Positions 8,936-18,650 of a DNA stretch of 57,665 nucleotides are shown piece by piece. This stretch comes from an uncultured Prevotellaceae bacterium (lineage in GTDB: Bacteria; Bacteroidota; Bacteroidia; Bacteroidales; Muribaculaceae). The notes below the pieces were generated by a model, which searched no databases, was not told where the DNA came from, and was given only the letters and a program-made list of their open reading frames with translations. Position 1 is the stretch's first letter. Each line of letters opens with the position of its first letter. The stretch is taken from contig CAMJJG010000010.1 in assembly GCA_946406035.1 (NCBI GenBank), positions 1 to 57,665 on the forward strand, read 5' to 3'. The translations under genes and the position numbers were made by a program.

Positions 8936-9700
8936 TTACAGCAGGGTCGGGAGGTTGTCGATGTGCTGGGCGAAGGCCTCGGCAGCGTTGCATCGGCACT
9001 CCAGGCCGCGGAACTTCTCCATCGCGCCGTGCCACTCATAGATCTCGTCCATGTGCTGGCTCACGTGGCAGTTGCACGCCTCGTGCTTGCGCTCGAGCAC
9101 GCTCTCGATGTTCACCCAGTGGGTGGGGTGGAACAGCTGGCTCTGCGTTCCCGACATGGCCTCGAAATAAAACAGCTTGAAGCGACGGTCCAGTCGCCTC
9201 CAGGCATCCATCACCAGGATGCCGCAGATGGCGTGGTCCCTGTGGCCGTCGAGGGGCCAGTGGGTCATCACGATGTCGGGGTTCTCGCGGTCGATGAGCT
9301 CGCGCATCTCCTTGTAGCGTTCCAGATTGACTTCAGTATTGCCGTCCACCTGGCTCATGAAGATGTGGCGTGCTCCCGTCACGCGGCAGGCGTTCTCGCT
9401 CTCGACCACGCGCACGGCGGCGGCTTCGCTGTGGCTCATGCCGGCAATGCCTGCCTCGCCGCGCGTGAGATACACGCACACCACCTCATGGCCCGCATCA
9501 TGCAGCAGGCACATCGTGCCGCCGCAGCACGTCTCCGGGTCATCGGGGTGGGCTCCGATAGCCATCACCTTGAGGCGGCGCTTGCTTGCAGGTTGATTAC
9601 CGTTGCCGCTCTGCTGGGCGCTAGCGCCCATGGGCAGTCCCAGCACCGTAGCTCCCACGGCTGCTGCGCCCGTCTTCTTGATCATTTCTCGTCTATTCAT
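8936..9700 (-). CDS. Exported PIG-L (LmbE-like) family deacetylase
   Basis: Zinc-dependent de-N-acetylase of the PIG-L/LmbE family; members remove acetyl groups from N-acetylglucosamine-containing substrates. 254 residues. Seen: an N-terminus MNRREMIKKTGAAAVGATVL resembling a twin-arginine signal (Arg3-Arg4, then a hydrophobic stretch ending ASA), the metal motif AHPDD (His51, Asp54) and the second motif DGHRDH (Asp151, His153, His156). The key metal ligands are therefore present. Substrate is unknown; an exported member in a gut bacterium could act on host or bacterial aminosugar glycans (inference). It stands alone between two plus-strand genes and has its own promoter with a 17-bp direct repeat. 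Its leader would be about 195 nt. Confidence 0.85.
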   Translation of the reverse strand: MNRREMIKKTGAAAVGATVLGLPMGASAQQSGNGNQPASKRRLKVMAIGAHPDDPETCCGGTMCLLHDAGHEVVCVYLTRGEAGIAGMSHSEAAAVRVVESENACRVTGARHIFMSQVDGNTEVNLERYKEMRELIDRENPDIVMTHWPLDGHRDHAICGILVMDAWRRLDRRFKLFYFEAMSGTQSQLFHPTHWVNIESVLERKHEACNCHVSQHMDEIYEWHGAMEKFRGLECRCNAAEAFAQHIDNLPTLL

Positions 9701-9903
9701 CGTTTGTCGGTGACTATAATGTTGTTATATCCAGGCAGTGATATAGATGTTGGCACCAACCATGCGGGGCTAATGAGAATAAGACCGATAGAACACGAAT
9801 TTATGCTATTTTCATTGCGTGAAATACGTTTGATCTGCTAAGTCCGTGTTAAAAAGCAATCGCGGGCCAACGTTTATATCTTTACCATTCCATTGATTGT
9901 TGC

Positions 9904-9934
9904 AAAAATAATTGATTTGTACTGGCAATGCAAA
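9904..9934 (-). promoter_or_regulatory. Promoter of the PIG-L gene
   Basis: Minus strand: -7 box TATTTTTG at 9904-9911 and TTG at 9932-9934, spaced by 20 nt. The -33 element lies inside the first copy of a 17-bp direct repeat. Confidence 0.55.
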
Positions 9935-9967
9935 AAAATGGGCAAAAAATTGTACTGGCAATGCAAC
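9918..9967. repeat. 17-bp direct repeat, two copies 33 bp apart, at the PIG-L promoter
   Basis: TTGTACTGGCAATGCAA occurs at 9918-9934 and exactly again at 9951-9967. The start-to-start spacing of 33 bp is about three helical turns. One copy overlaps the -33 region of the PIG-L promoter and the other lies just upstream, the layout of a two-site operator. Confidence 0.75.
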
Positions 9968-10151
9968 TTTGCGTGCGTTGATAACTCGACGAGAATAATA
10001 TTTTTGAGGGGACGCGCCAATGATTTTGCTAGAAGAAATCGACGTTATGGGGCCCTTGGTGCTGTCGTTGAATCGGACTTGATTATAAATAATAATATAT
10101 TACAGGATTAAAAAAATCAGGAAATTATAGTTAAAAATCCATGCAAATTGC

Positions 10152-10180
10152 TTGTTTTTAGAATAAAAGTGTTATATTTG
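10152..10180 (+). promoter_or_regulatory. Promoter of the 1509-residue repeat protein
   Basis: TTG at 10152-10154, 18-nt spacer, TATATTTG at 10173-10180. Transcription would start near 10187, leaving a leader of about 97 nt before the ATG at 10284. Confidence 0.65.
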
Positions 10181-10283
10181 CAAGTTAATTGTGAATAGTT
10201 TGCTGTGGCGAATAGAATTTGTATCCTATTTTTCCATTTGCATTTCGTTGGCAATATTTGTATAACCAAAGTTAAAATAAACA

Positions 10284-13200
10284 ATGATGAAAAAATTACT
10301 TACCTTTCTCATGCTGCTTGCCATGGCCATCCCGCTATGGGCAAGCGAGCACACGGTGACCATCAACCGCAACGAGGGCCTGTACCAGACGGGTACAGGT
10401 GTCTACTATTGCGTCAAGGATGGTATCATGATGACCTTTACCAGCGGTCTCGACAACGAGAACTACCTCGTCGAGCACCAGCAGGTGTACTTTGAGGTGA
10501 ACTCCTACAACTACATTATCAAGCGCATTGTGTTCCACTGTGTGGACAGCACGACCACGGCCAACCTCATGGACTGCTTCTACTGGGGACCAACTACGCT
10601 CTCGATAGTGCAGAACTTCTACAATCAGAGTGAGCCTGGCACCCTGACTGTGACCGACCCCTACACGGCCGTGTGGCAGGGTAGCAGTAACCACATGCAG
10701 TTCACCACCATGGCCAAGCCCGTGCGCTTTGGTTCGGTCGAGATCGTCTATGACAAGCTCGATGGTGACATCTTCGACCTGGTGACAAGCACCAGCCAGA
10801 TCCAAGATGGCAAGACTTATATCCTTGTCACCCAGAATTATGATAAGGTGATGAAAATCAAGATGACCGATGATGCCACATTCCCTGCCACTGACATCGT
10901 GGGCTGGATGGGGCCTGAGGGAAATGAGAAATCTCGTGTCAAGGTTGATGGTAATGCACAACTTTTCAGAATGGAACAAGTTGTTGATACCACAATTGAT
11001 GGGTATAGCCGAGAATCAGCTTGGCTCAATACATTAAATGGCTATATACGTCCCAGTAGTACTTCGGGCTCTACCAATTTGATCTTGAGTACGGGTGTGA
11101 CAGATTGGAACCGTTCCTATTCCTATATTGGAACTGCTTCTAACTTCTTGGCACGATTCAAATCAAAGGGTAGTGGGTATTATATTCGCTACGATTCCAG
11201 CAATAATGGAAAATTCAGGATGTATAATAGCACCAGCGATGCTAACACGCGCGTGTGGCTCTACAAGCTGGCCGAGGCCTACAACATCACCACCGTGTGT
11301 GATCCCGCCAGTGGCGGCTCGATCGACCTGGGCAACGGTGCAGTCAACAGCACCTCACAGCAGGGAGAGACCGTCCACTTCACCGCCACGCCCAATGCCG
11401 GCTACAGCCTCACTGGAGTGGATGTGATCGCCGACGGCGCAACGACCACCATCCCCGTGACCGATAACGGCGACGGCACCTACAGCTTTGTCATGCCGGC
11501 CCAGGATGTGACCGTCACGGCCCACTTTGAGATTGCCGGTGCTTACCAGATCTTCACCGAGAACACCCCCGCCGGTGGCGGTGTGGTCAACGTGACCGGT
11601 GACGTGACCACCGTCGACAATAACAACTATGCCAACGGCGGTGCCAATGTGACCGTTACCCCGAGCCCCAACTGGGGATGGGAGGCCACAGGCGTTACCG
11701 TGACCGATGTCAACAATAACGAGGTGACCGTGACTGACAACGGCAACGGCTCCTACAGTTTCACCATGCCCGAGGCCGATGCTACCGTCCATGCCGGCTA
11801 CAAGCGCGTGGTGGGTGACATCTTTGACCTGGTGACCCATGGTAGCCAAATCCAGGAAGGCCAGACCTATATCATCGTCTCGCAGACCTATGACAAGGTG
11901 ATGCGTTACTGGACACCGGGCCAGACGACATTTGCTTCGGCCCCGATCGTTGACTGGCCCCTGGGCAGCAGCGACAAGAGCAAGGTGCGTGTCGATGACA
12001 ACGCGGTGTTCTTCCGCATGGACAACCTGAATTCCGATACCACCAGCACCGGTGGCCTGAACTTGACCCGTGCGGCCTACCTGAACACCCTGAACGGCTA
12101 CATGCGCACTCAGAACTACAATGTGTTCCTGAGTTCGCCGCTCACTGGAGAAAACCGCGGCTCGATGATGGTGAGTGGCAATGCCTACAACTACCTGTTG
12201 CGCTTCCTGCAAGACAACACCAGCGGCAGCAACACCAACTTTGTGGTGCGCTACAACAACGCTGACGGCAACTTCAATGTGCTGAACTGGACCAATGATG
12301 TCAACACCCGTGTGTGGCTCTACAAGCTGGCCCAGGCCTACAGCATCTCGACCGTGTGCACTCCGCCCGAGGGTGGCAGCATCACGATCACTGGCGGCAT
12401 GGACGAGAGCAACATGGCCCAGGCCGGTGAGACGGTGACCCTCGACGTGGCCACCAACTGGGGCTGGACCATCAGCGAGGTCGTTGTGATCAACAACGAC
12501 ACTGGCGAGACCACAACCATCACCCCCGTGGCCACAACCGATGCCGGCAACAGCTACACGTTTATCATGCCCGAGGGCAATGTGACCGTCGAGGCGCGAT
12601 TCTATGAGTCGATGCCCAGCCTCTACCTGCTGGGAACGGCCATGGGTCGCACCAGCTGGGTTCCTGCCGGTCCCCGCTTCAACTACAACCCCAATACCGA
12701 GGAATATTACCTCGAGGTTTACTACAAGGGCGGTAATGATGATGCCAATTCCGATCAGGCTTATGGCTACTTCAGCTTGGCTAAGGGTATCGACCACAAC
12801 ATCACCTGGCAGACAGCCACTGGCGGCGACTGGAGCAAGGTAACCGGCCGTTTGGCAGCTGAGTATAACAACTACGGCGTGGACGACGGCTCGACCGATG
12901 TCGTGCTCTATGGCGACCGTCCCGACAACGCATTCAAGATTCCTGCGGGCGTCTACACCATCTATGTCAACAAGGACATGAATCGCATGCGCATCGTCGA
13001 GACACCGCTGCACCTCTACTTTGATCCCGAGAGCGGCAGCACCGTCAATCCCGGTCAAGTCGTGACCATCAGCAGTGACCTGCAGTCTATAGTCCATGGT
13101 ATTGCTCAGCAGTACTCTATCAACGAGGAGTCACAGTCGTTCAAGAACACGATTGACAACTGGACTACCCAAGAAGCTGACAATACCGCGGTGATCACCG

Positions 13201-14813
13201 CTCTGGGTCAAACCACTGTCCAGGCCGAGGCCAATATCGACTATATCGTCGTTCCCGGAACGGCTGTGTATAATGTGGTGCCAGTGACCTATGCCATCGA
13301 GGCTATGTGGTATCCCCAGAACGGCGGCTTGATCGAAGTGGCTTCCAGTGCCGCTGCCGATGCTTCGGTGACCTTTACCGTCACTCCCAGTGCCAATTAT
13401 GCGCTATCCTCGTTGTCGATTACCGGCAACACTACGGGCCAGACGATCACTCCCACCAATAACGGCAATGGTGGCTATACGTTTGTCATGCCTGCCGAGG
13501 ATGTGTTCATCTACGCCACCTTCTCGGAGGTAGTTTATAACATCTACACCGAGTGCAACCCGCCCGAGGGAGGCTTTATCGATGTAGCCCCGACTTCGGT
13601 CGCCAATGCCGACGTGACGTTCTCGGTTGAGCCTAATCCTGGCTTTGAGGTGAACGAGGTGCTCGTGACCAACATGACTACTGGCGTAACCACGACGCTG
13701 ACTCCCGACGAGACGACTGGCGAGTATAGCTTCACCATGCCCAGCAGCGAAGTCACTATCACGGCCTACTTTGCCTCGCCGCTGTCGCAGATCGAGGATA
13801 CCGGCGTGCCCGAGCGCACCTACACCGTTGCCGACGAACTGATCGGCACCTGGGTCGTACAGAATGACGAAGTGAGCTACCTGTGGGCCAAGGACGTGGG
13901 CAACAAGTCTAACGAGAAGGTCGAGATACCTACCGACCAGTATGATTACATGGTCAACGTGGGCCTCCAGAAGCGTGAATGGGATCAGAGTAACTGGGTA
14001 ATCCTTGATTTCAAGAACATCAATGATGAGCCCGAGAATTACTTGAACAAGACGATTGCCGCCGGCACCGTCAGGGGCGAATATGTCGATGATGTGAACT
14101 ACCGCATCGAGTTGACCCAAAAGCCCAGCCCCAGCACCGCAGTGGTGGGTTATCCCGGCTACAATGGTGACTATAACGAGACCAGTACACACCCCGACAG
14201 CATCTACTACTATAACCAGTACATGCCGTTCAACTTCCTGCCTTCCAATCTGGTTGAGGGTGGTGTGGCTCCCGGCGATAATGTGATGCCCACGGTCGAT
14301 ACCAGCGTGCGTGTCTTCTTCATGAATCCCAAGATTCAAGAGGTTACCCACATCATGGGTGTGTGGATTGGTGCTGACATGTTCAGTGTCTATCAACCCG
14401 AGGGTACTAAGGTCAACGGCCTTGACCTGGATGGTATTTTCAAGGTGAACTGGATCTACAACAGGCTGTATGACGCGGGTCCCTATGGAATGCCCGAAGG
14501 CTTGATTCCCGGCTCGCTGTACTCGTTCCATGCCGCAGTCTTTAAAGATGTCAACGCTGGCGGCCCAGCAGGCGCCCCGAAACCCAATGAGGGTGACAAC
14601 ACGCCCAGCTATTATGAGGTTTATCCGTTTGACCTGCCGCCCAGCCCGTCACCTCCCACTGCAGTCAAGAACCTGACGGCCGACAAGTCTGTTGATAGCA
14701 TCCGCTACTACAACATCATGGGTGCCGAGAGCTTGGAGCCCTTCCAGGGTATCAACATCATGGTGGTGCGTTACACCGATGGCACCTCCACGGCTGTTAA
14801 GATTGTGAAATAA
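10284..14813 (+). CDS. Large secreted InlB-type repeat protein with T9SS-like C-terminal domain
   Basis: 1509-residue secreted, probably surface-attached protein. Seen: signal peptide (1-20, ending PLWA); a unique region (about 25-158); a roughly 173-residue module (about 161-333) beginning GDIFDLV and ending RVWLYKL; two InlB B-repeat-like domains (about 334-512, each closing with a YSFxMPxxDxTVxA pattern); a second copy of the module (about 511-686); a third B-repeat (about 687-774); a unique region (777-920); two more B-repeats (about 1010-1165); a long unique region; and a C-terminal sorting-like domain (about 1455-1509) with YYNIMGAESLEPFQGINIMV and KIVK at the end, as in type IX secretion substrates. 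No enzyme motif found. Likely an adhesin or binding protein. It is transcribed alone and converges on a C10 protease gene that carries a third copy of the module. Confidence 0.75.
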   Translation: MMKKLLTFLMLLAMAIPLWASEHTVTINRNEGLYQTGTGVYYCVKDGIMMTFTSGLDNENYLVEHQQVYFEVNSYNYIIKRIVFHCVDSTTTANLMDCFYWGPTTLSIVQNFYNQSEPGTLTVTDPYTAVWQGSSNHMQFTTMAKPVRFGSVEIVYDKLDGDIFDLVTSTSQIQDGKTYILVTQNYDKVMKIKMTDDATFPATDIVGWMGPEGNEKSRVKVDGNAQLFRMEQVVDTTIDGYSRESAWLNTLNGYIRPSSTSGSTNLILSTGVTDWNRSYSYIGTASNFLARFKSKGSGYYIRYDSSNNGKFRMYNSTSDANTRVWLYKLAEAYNITTVCDPASGGSIDLGNGAVNSTSQQGETVHFTATPNAGYSLTGVDVIADGATTTIPVTDNGDGTYSFVMPAQDVTVTAHFEIAGAYQIFTENTPAGGGVVNVTGDVTTVDNNNYANGGANVTVTPSPNWGWEATGVTVTDVNNNEVTVTDNGNGSYSFTMPEADATVHAGYKRVVGDIFDLVTHGSQIQEGQTYIIVSQTYDKVMRYWTPGQTTFASAPIVDWPLGSSDKSKVRVDDNAVFFRMDNLNSDTTSTGGLNLTRAAYLNTLNGYMRTQNYNVFLSSPLTGENRGSMMVSGNAYNYLLRFLQDNTSGSNTNFVVRYNNADGNFNVLNWTNDVNTRVWLYKLAQAYSISTVCTPPEGGSITITGGMDESNMAQAGETVTLDVATNWGWTISEVVVINNDTGETTTITPVATTDAGNSYTFIMPEGNVTVEARFYESMPSLYLLGTAMGRTSWVPAGPRFNYNPNTEEYYLEVYYKGGNDDANSDQAYGYFSLAKGIDHNITWQTATGGDWSKVTGRLAAEYNNYGVDDGSTDVVLYGDRPDNAFKIPAGVYTIYVNKDMNRMRIVETPLHLYFDPESGSTVNPGQVVTISSDLQSIVHGIAQQYSINEESQSFKNTIDNWTTQEADNTAVITALGQTTVQAEANIDYIVVPGTAVYNVVPVTYAIEAMWYPQNGGLIEVASSAAADASVTFTVTPSANYALSSLSITGNTTGQTITPTNNGNGGYTFVMPAEDVFIYATFSEVVYNIYTECNPPEGGFIDVAPTSVANADVTFSVEPNPGFEVNEVLVTNMTTGVTTTLTPDETTGEYSFTMPSSEVTITAYFASPLSQIEDTGVPERTYTVADELIGTWVVQNDEVSYLWAKDVGNKSNEKVEIPTDQYDYMVNVGLQKREWDQSNWVILDFKNINDEPENYLNKTIAAGTVRGEYVDDVNYRIELTQKPSPSTAVVGYPGYNGDYNETSTHPDSIYYYNQYMPFNFLPSNLVEGGVAPGDNVMPTVDTSVRVFFMNPKIQEVTHIMGVWIGADMFSVYQPEGTKVNGLDLDGIFKVNWIYNRLYDAGPYGMPEGLIPGSLYSFHAAVFKDVNAGGPAGAPKPNEGDNTPSYYEVYPFDLPPSPSPPTAVKNLTADKSVDSIRYYNIMGAESLEPFQGINIMVVRYTDGTSTAVKIVK

Positions 14814-14834
14814 GACTATTTGACCCAGTACAAG

Positions 14835-14873
14835 AAGCCGCGCGCTCCCTCGTGGAACGCGCGGCTTTGTTTT
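14835..14873. terminator. Bidirectional hairpin terminator between convergent genes
   Basis: AAGCCGCGCG (14835-14844) pairs with CGCGCGGCTT (14858-14867), followed on the plus strand by a T-rich tail. It separates the converging repeat-protein and C10 protease genes. Confidence 0.85.
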
Positions 14874-14890
14874 GCCTTGTTGGGCGTGGT

Positions 14891-17800
14891 TTACCAGGAA
14901 CCGCTCAGCAGGTAGTCGATCAGGTCGGTAACATCCTTGATGTTAATAGCATTGTCCTCGCTGCAATCGGCGCCGTTTATGTTGATGCCGTCGCTATAGC
15001 CGCTCAGCAGGTAGTCGATCAGGTCGGTAACGTCCTTGATGTTGACGGTCTGGTCGCCGTTCACGTCGCCCCTGATGTACTCGGGCGTGCTGGGTTCGGT
15101 GAGTTCGGCATTGATGGTCACGTCGTCACCTGGCATGATAAACGAGTAAACGCCTGAGTTCTCGTCAAGCACGGGTGCGATGGCCTCGCCGCCAGTCGTG
15201 GCGATGTTGACCGCCGTCAGCGTGCAGCCGTCGCCGGGCGTGACAGTAAAGGTCACTGTCTCGCCACGCTGGGCAGTCGTGCCCATGGTGCCGCCAGTGA
15301 TGGCGATAGTGCCCAGCTCGGGATTACAGTTGGTGACGATGGCATAGGACTCGACGAGTTTATATAGCCACACGCGCGACACCTCGGCACCCGTGACGTT
15401 CCAGTTCATGACCTTGAAGTTGTCGTCGGCGTTGTCATAGCGCACAATCCAGTTGCCGTTGCTGCCGCTGGAAGAATCCTTGAAGCGTATCAGGCAGTTA
15501 TTGCTGTTGCCGATGTACATCCAGGCGCGGCTCTCGGCAACGATGCCAGGCTGTTGCAGCACATTATAATTACTGGTGCGCAGGTAGCCGTTGCCAGTGC
15601 TCAGGTAGGCCGCCGTGCGGGTATTGGTCGAGATGGTAGTGTCGGCCACTTGGGTCATGGTGAAGAATCCCGACTCATCGCTCACTCGGGCGATGGTCTG
15701 GTCGTTGCCGAGCCAAGCCACGACATCGTCGGCCTGGAATGTGGCATCGCCCTCGCTCCAGTGCTTCATGACCTTGTCATAGTTGCGGCTCACGAGCACA
15801 TAGGTGCCCCCCTCGGTGATGTTGGCACGGGCATCCACCAACTCGAACAGGCTGCCTGTCGAGCGCACGAAGTTGGCCGTGATGGTCACGTCGCCCTCGG
15901 GCATGACAAAGGTGTAGCCGCTCTGGCTCCCGTTCACTTGAACGGGCGAGCCTGCTGTCGATGTCACCGTAACGCCGTCGCATTGCCATCCCACGTTAGG
16001 ACTGGTGGTGACGGTAATGGTTTCGCCGGCCGATGCCGAGTTGGCGCTCACACTAAAGTTGCCTCCTGCAACCGGACTGGCCGATGCCGTGATGCTGTAA
16101 ACAGGAATCTCGTCAAATGTGGCCTGGATGCTCACGGCCTCCTCGGGCATGACAAAGCTGTAAATGCCCTCGGCTGTATCCAGAGCAAAGTCGATGGGCT
16201 CGCCGCTGGCCGTGACAACGCTCACTGTGTTCAGGGTGTAGCCGGTGTTGGGCTGGACGGCAAATGTGACCGTGTTGCCCGCCTTGGCCTTACTGCCCAC
16301 AACCCCGCCAGTGAGCCTGATGATGCCGCTTTGAGCGGGCGTTACGCCCGTTGTCACGGCATAGGAGTCATTGCCGGTGTTGGTCAAGTTGAGCTGGTAC
16401 CATTTGGTCCCTAATCCGACTGTAGATCCAGCACTGTAGTAGTATAGGTAGCTGAAGTACTTCCAACCGTCGATCAGGTCGTGGTCAAAGTCAAATTGCA
16501 GACTCGTTGACGCTCCAGCGGGCAGGTACAGCGGTTGGGTCTGGCTCAGCAGCTCGGTACCCACGTTAGTGTCATCATTGTTAATGCGGTAGAGGCGAAC
16601 CGAGAAGTCCTCGTCATAGGCCTCGGTGCCTGTGTTGGTGATGTCGGCAATGATACTGTAGCAATCGGCAGTCATGATGCGGTTCAGGCTGTCGGTGATG
16701 CCCAGGATGCGATAGGAGACGTCAAGCGTGGCGCTGGGCATGGTGTTGATGGTCACCGATTTGGTATAGAAGGGCGAACTGCCGCTCTCGTTGAGCGAGA
16801 ACGTGAGCGTCTTGGTGCCTGCCGTGGTGGGCGTGAACCGGTAAATGATGTCACCAGTCTCGCCTGCATTGATGCCTGCCAGCCCCATTGCGGTAAACTC
16901 ACCATTGACAAACATGTAAACCATGTCGTTGGTCGATGTGCCGCCATTGGTAAGGTTCAAGTTGACTGTCACGGGCTTGCCATGATTGAGTGTGCCCTGG
17001 GTCGTGCAGCTGTTGACTGTGTATTTTGTAGATGAGCCTGCGGTGCCATAGCCCTTGATAGAGCAGGAGTAAATGCCGCTGATGGTTACCTCAATATAGT
17101 TCACGTCTGACCCGACACACGGCTTGTAGTCCTCACTGGGATAGATGGAGTAGATGGGCTTGATGCGGTAGGTGCCGCTGGTCATGCCCGCGCCAAAGCT
17201 TAGCGCACGGGAACTTACCGAGATATAACCTTCGGGGCCGATGGCACTAGTGCTGTAACGGGTGAACAACACTTCCAGCAGCTCGCCGTCCAGGCTAAAC
17301 AGGCCCCAGCCCTGGCGGAACTGGGCCGTAGCGTTTGTGTTGTTGACAAATTTGCCCGACACGCTTACCGAGAAGGCCGACGAGGCCGAGCTGCGCGTCG
17401 TGTTGCTCGAGTTGATGGACAAGTCCTCAAAGGTGAACTCTGGCGTGCCAGTGGTGTCACCGGCGGGCTCGAGCCCGATAGCAGCACCCTGTCCCAGGAC
17501 GTAGCCATAGGCTCCGGCGGCGCTGCCGATGCCCTCGTCACTAGGATTGAGCAGGTTGAGCAGGAAATAGCCGTTGCTCTTGCCGTTCCAGCCCCAGTTG
17601 ATGTGGAAACGTCCCTCACCGTCATAGCCGTCGCAGACAAAGGCGTGTCCCGAGGACTGCTTGTTGCCGCCGTATGCTACAGGACGTCCCGCTGCCAGTT
17701 CGGCATAGATGACGTCTTCCCAGCCCTCGGTGCTGAAACTCTCACGGTAGATGTAACGGGCTGAATTCTTGTAGCCGAAGTAATTGATGAGCCTGTCAGG

Positions 17801-18592
17801 AATATAGCGGGTGAAACTGCCCGTCGCTGTTAGGCCAAAGCTCGATTTCAACGATGTGGTGCTGTAGAGCATCAGGGTGGCGACGGCATTGGCCGCTGCG
17901 GTGGTGCTGTCATTGATGTAATAGGTGTCCTGCATCAGGTCCCATTCAAAATCGACCGGTTGCAGTGACGGCATGGTCAATTCATAGGTGCGACCGGGGT
18001 AGGACGTGTACCCTTCAAGCGTCTGGGTGGCGCGGCTAGGGTACTGCCAGTAGGCCATAATCTGGGCCATCGCAACAGCGACACAGCCCACATAGGCATG
18101 GGCGTTCTCGCTGCCGTTGACATGTGGCAAAAGCCTGTTGTAGGGCATGCCCTGGCTCCAGCGTACGTGCACCAGCGGCTCGATGGCTGGGCGCGAGATG
18201 TTGTTGCGCGCCTCGGGAGCCGCACCAGCTGCGATGGCTTCGACCTGGGCTGCGTAGCCATCGAGCCATTCCTGCAATGCGGGAGGAACGTCGCCGGCAT
18301 CAATACTGCCGCTGTCGCTGTAACCCAGCACTGTGGGCAGGCGGTCATCGCCGGCGATGATAACATAGCCCTTGCCTGCTGTCGACGTGTTAAACACATA
18401 AAAGGCTGCCTTGCCGCTTGTGGGCATGGTAGCCTTGAGCGAGGCCCGTGAGGCGGTGCCGATGGTTCGGGATTGCCTGGCCATGAATTGGGCGGCGAGT
18501 TCTCGCGCCTGAGCCTCGGTAATCTGATTTGCCATGGCGGTCCCCATGACCGCCATGCAAATCGAGAATAGTAAAATACGGATTCTAGTCAT
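14891..18592 (-). CDS. Secreted C10-family cysteine protease with Ig/InlB repeats and dockerin
   Basis: Streptopain/interpain-type (C10) protease, about 1233 residues. Seen: signal peptide ending GTAMA; Spi-like propeptide (QITEAQARELAAQFM, about 19-35); catalytic domain with Cys170 in YVGCVAVAMAQ and His316 in SGHAFVCDGYDG, followed by the HINWGWNG motif; CARDB/Ig-like domains (about 400-720); two InlB-type repeats; a roughly 172-residue module (about 912-1083) shared with the neighbouring repeat protein; another B-repeat; and a dockerin-like pair of calcium-binding repeats at the C-terminus (NIKDVTDLIDYLL twice, about 1171-1233). The start at 18592 is preferred over an upstream ATG at 18640 because it places the signal peptide at the N-terminus. 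The gene follows the second C10 gene by 58 nt and has no obvious promoter, so it is probably in the same transcript. Confidence 0.88.
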   Translation of the reverse strand: MTRIRILLFSICMAVMGTAMANQITEAQARELAAQFMARQSRTIGTASRASLKATMPTSGKAAFYVFNTSTAGKGYVIIAGDDRLPTVLGYSDSGSIDAGDVPPALQEWLDGYAAQVEAIAAGAAPEARNNISRPAIEPLVHVRWSQGMPYNRLLPHVNGSENAHAYVGCVAVAMAQIMAYWQYPSRATQTLEGYTSYPGRTYELTMPSLQPVDFEWDLMQDTYYINDSTTAAANAVATLMLYSTTSLKSSFGLTATGSFTRYIPDRLINYFGYKNSARYIYRESFSTEGWEDVIYAELAAGRPVAYGGNKQSSGHAFVCDGYDGEGRFHINWGWNGKSNGYFLLNLLNPSDEGIGSAAGAYGYVLGQGAAIGLEPAGDTTGTPEFTFEDLSINSSNTTRSSASSAFSVSVSGKFVNNTNATAQFRQGWGLFSLDGELLEVLFTRYSTSAIGPEGYISVSSRALSFGAGMTSGTYRIKPIYSIYPSEDYKPCVGSDVNYIEVTISGIYSCSIKGYGTAGSSTKYTVNSCTTQGTLNHGKPVTVNLNLTNGGTSTNDMVYMFVNGEFTAMGLAGINAGETGDIIYRFTPTTAGTKTLTFSLNESGSSPFYTKSVTINTMPSATLDVSYRILGITDSLNRIMTADCYSIIADITNTGTEAYDEDFSVRLYRINNDDTNVGTELLSQTQPLYLPAGASTSLQFDFDHDLIDGWKYFSYLYYYSAGSTVGLGTKWYQLNLTNTGNDSYAVTTGVTPAQSGIIRLTGGVVGSKAKAGNTVTFAVQPNTGYTLNTVSVVTASGEPIDFALDTAEGIYSFVMPEEAVSIQATFDEIPVYSITASASPVAGGNFSVSANSASAGETITVTTSPNVGWQCDGVTVTSTAGSPVQVNGSQSGYTFVMPEGDVTITANFVRSTGSLFELVDARANITEGGTYVLVSRNYDKVMKHWSEGDATFQADDVVAWLGNDQTIARVSDESGFFTMTQVADTTISTNTRTAAYLSTGNGYLRTSNYNVLQQPGIVAESRAWMYIGNSNNCLIRFKDSSSGSNGNWIVRYDNADDNFKVMNWNVTGAEVSRVWLYKLVESYAIVTNCNPELGTIAITGGTMGTTAQRGETVTFTVTPGDGCTLTAVNIATTGGEAIAPVLDENSGVYSFIMPGDDVTINAELTEPSTPEYIRGDVNGDQTVNIKDVTDLIDYLLSGYSDGININGADCSEDNAINIKDVTDLIDYLLSGSW

Positions 18593-18650
18593 AAAATCTT
18601 GAAGATTGGTGAATAATATAAAAATATGATTGTGTATCAATTGCTTGTGA

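Larger units (their letters stand above)
9701..10283. other. Divergent regulatory region between the PIG-L gene and the repeat-protein gene
   Basis: A 583-nt A+T-rich region. It contains the PIG-L promoter with its direct repeats (9904-9967) and the promoter of the repeat protein (10152-10180). No convincing gene: the short frames here lack signal or domain character. The long PIG-L leader (about 9701-9897) shows no riboswitch I recognise. Confidence 0.6.

Noticed and set aside
9893..10111. 72-codon frame in the region before the repeat protein
   Set aside because: Low-complexity start, no domain, and it runs across the direct repeats and promoter.
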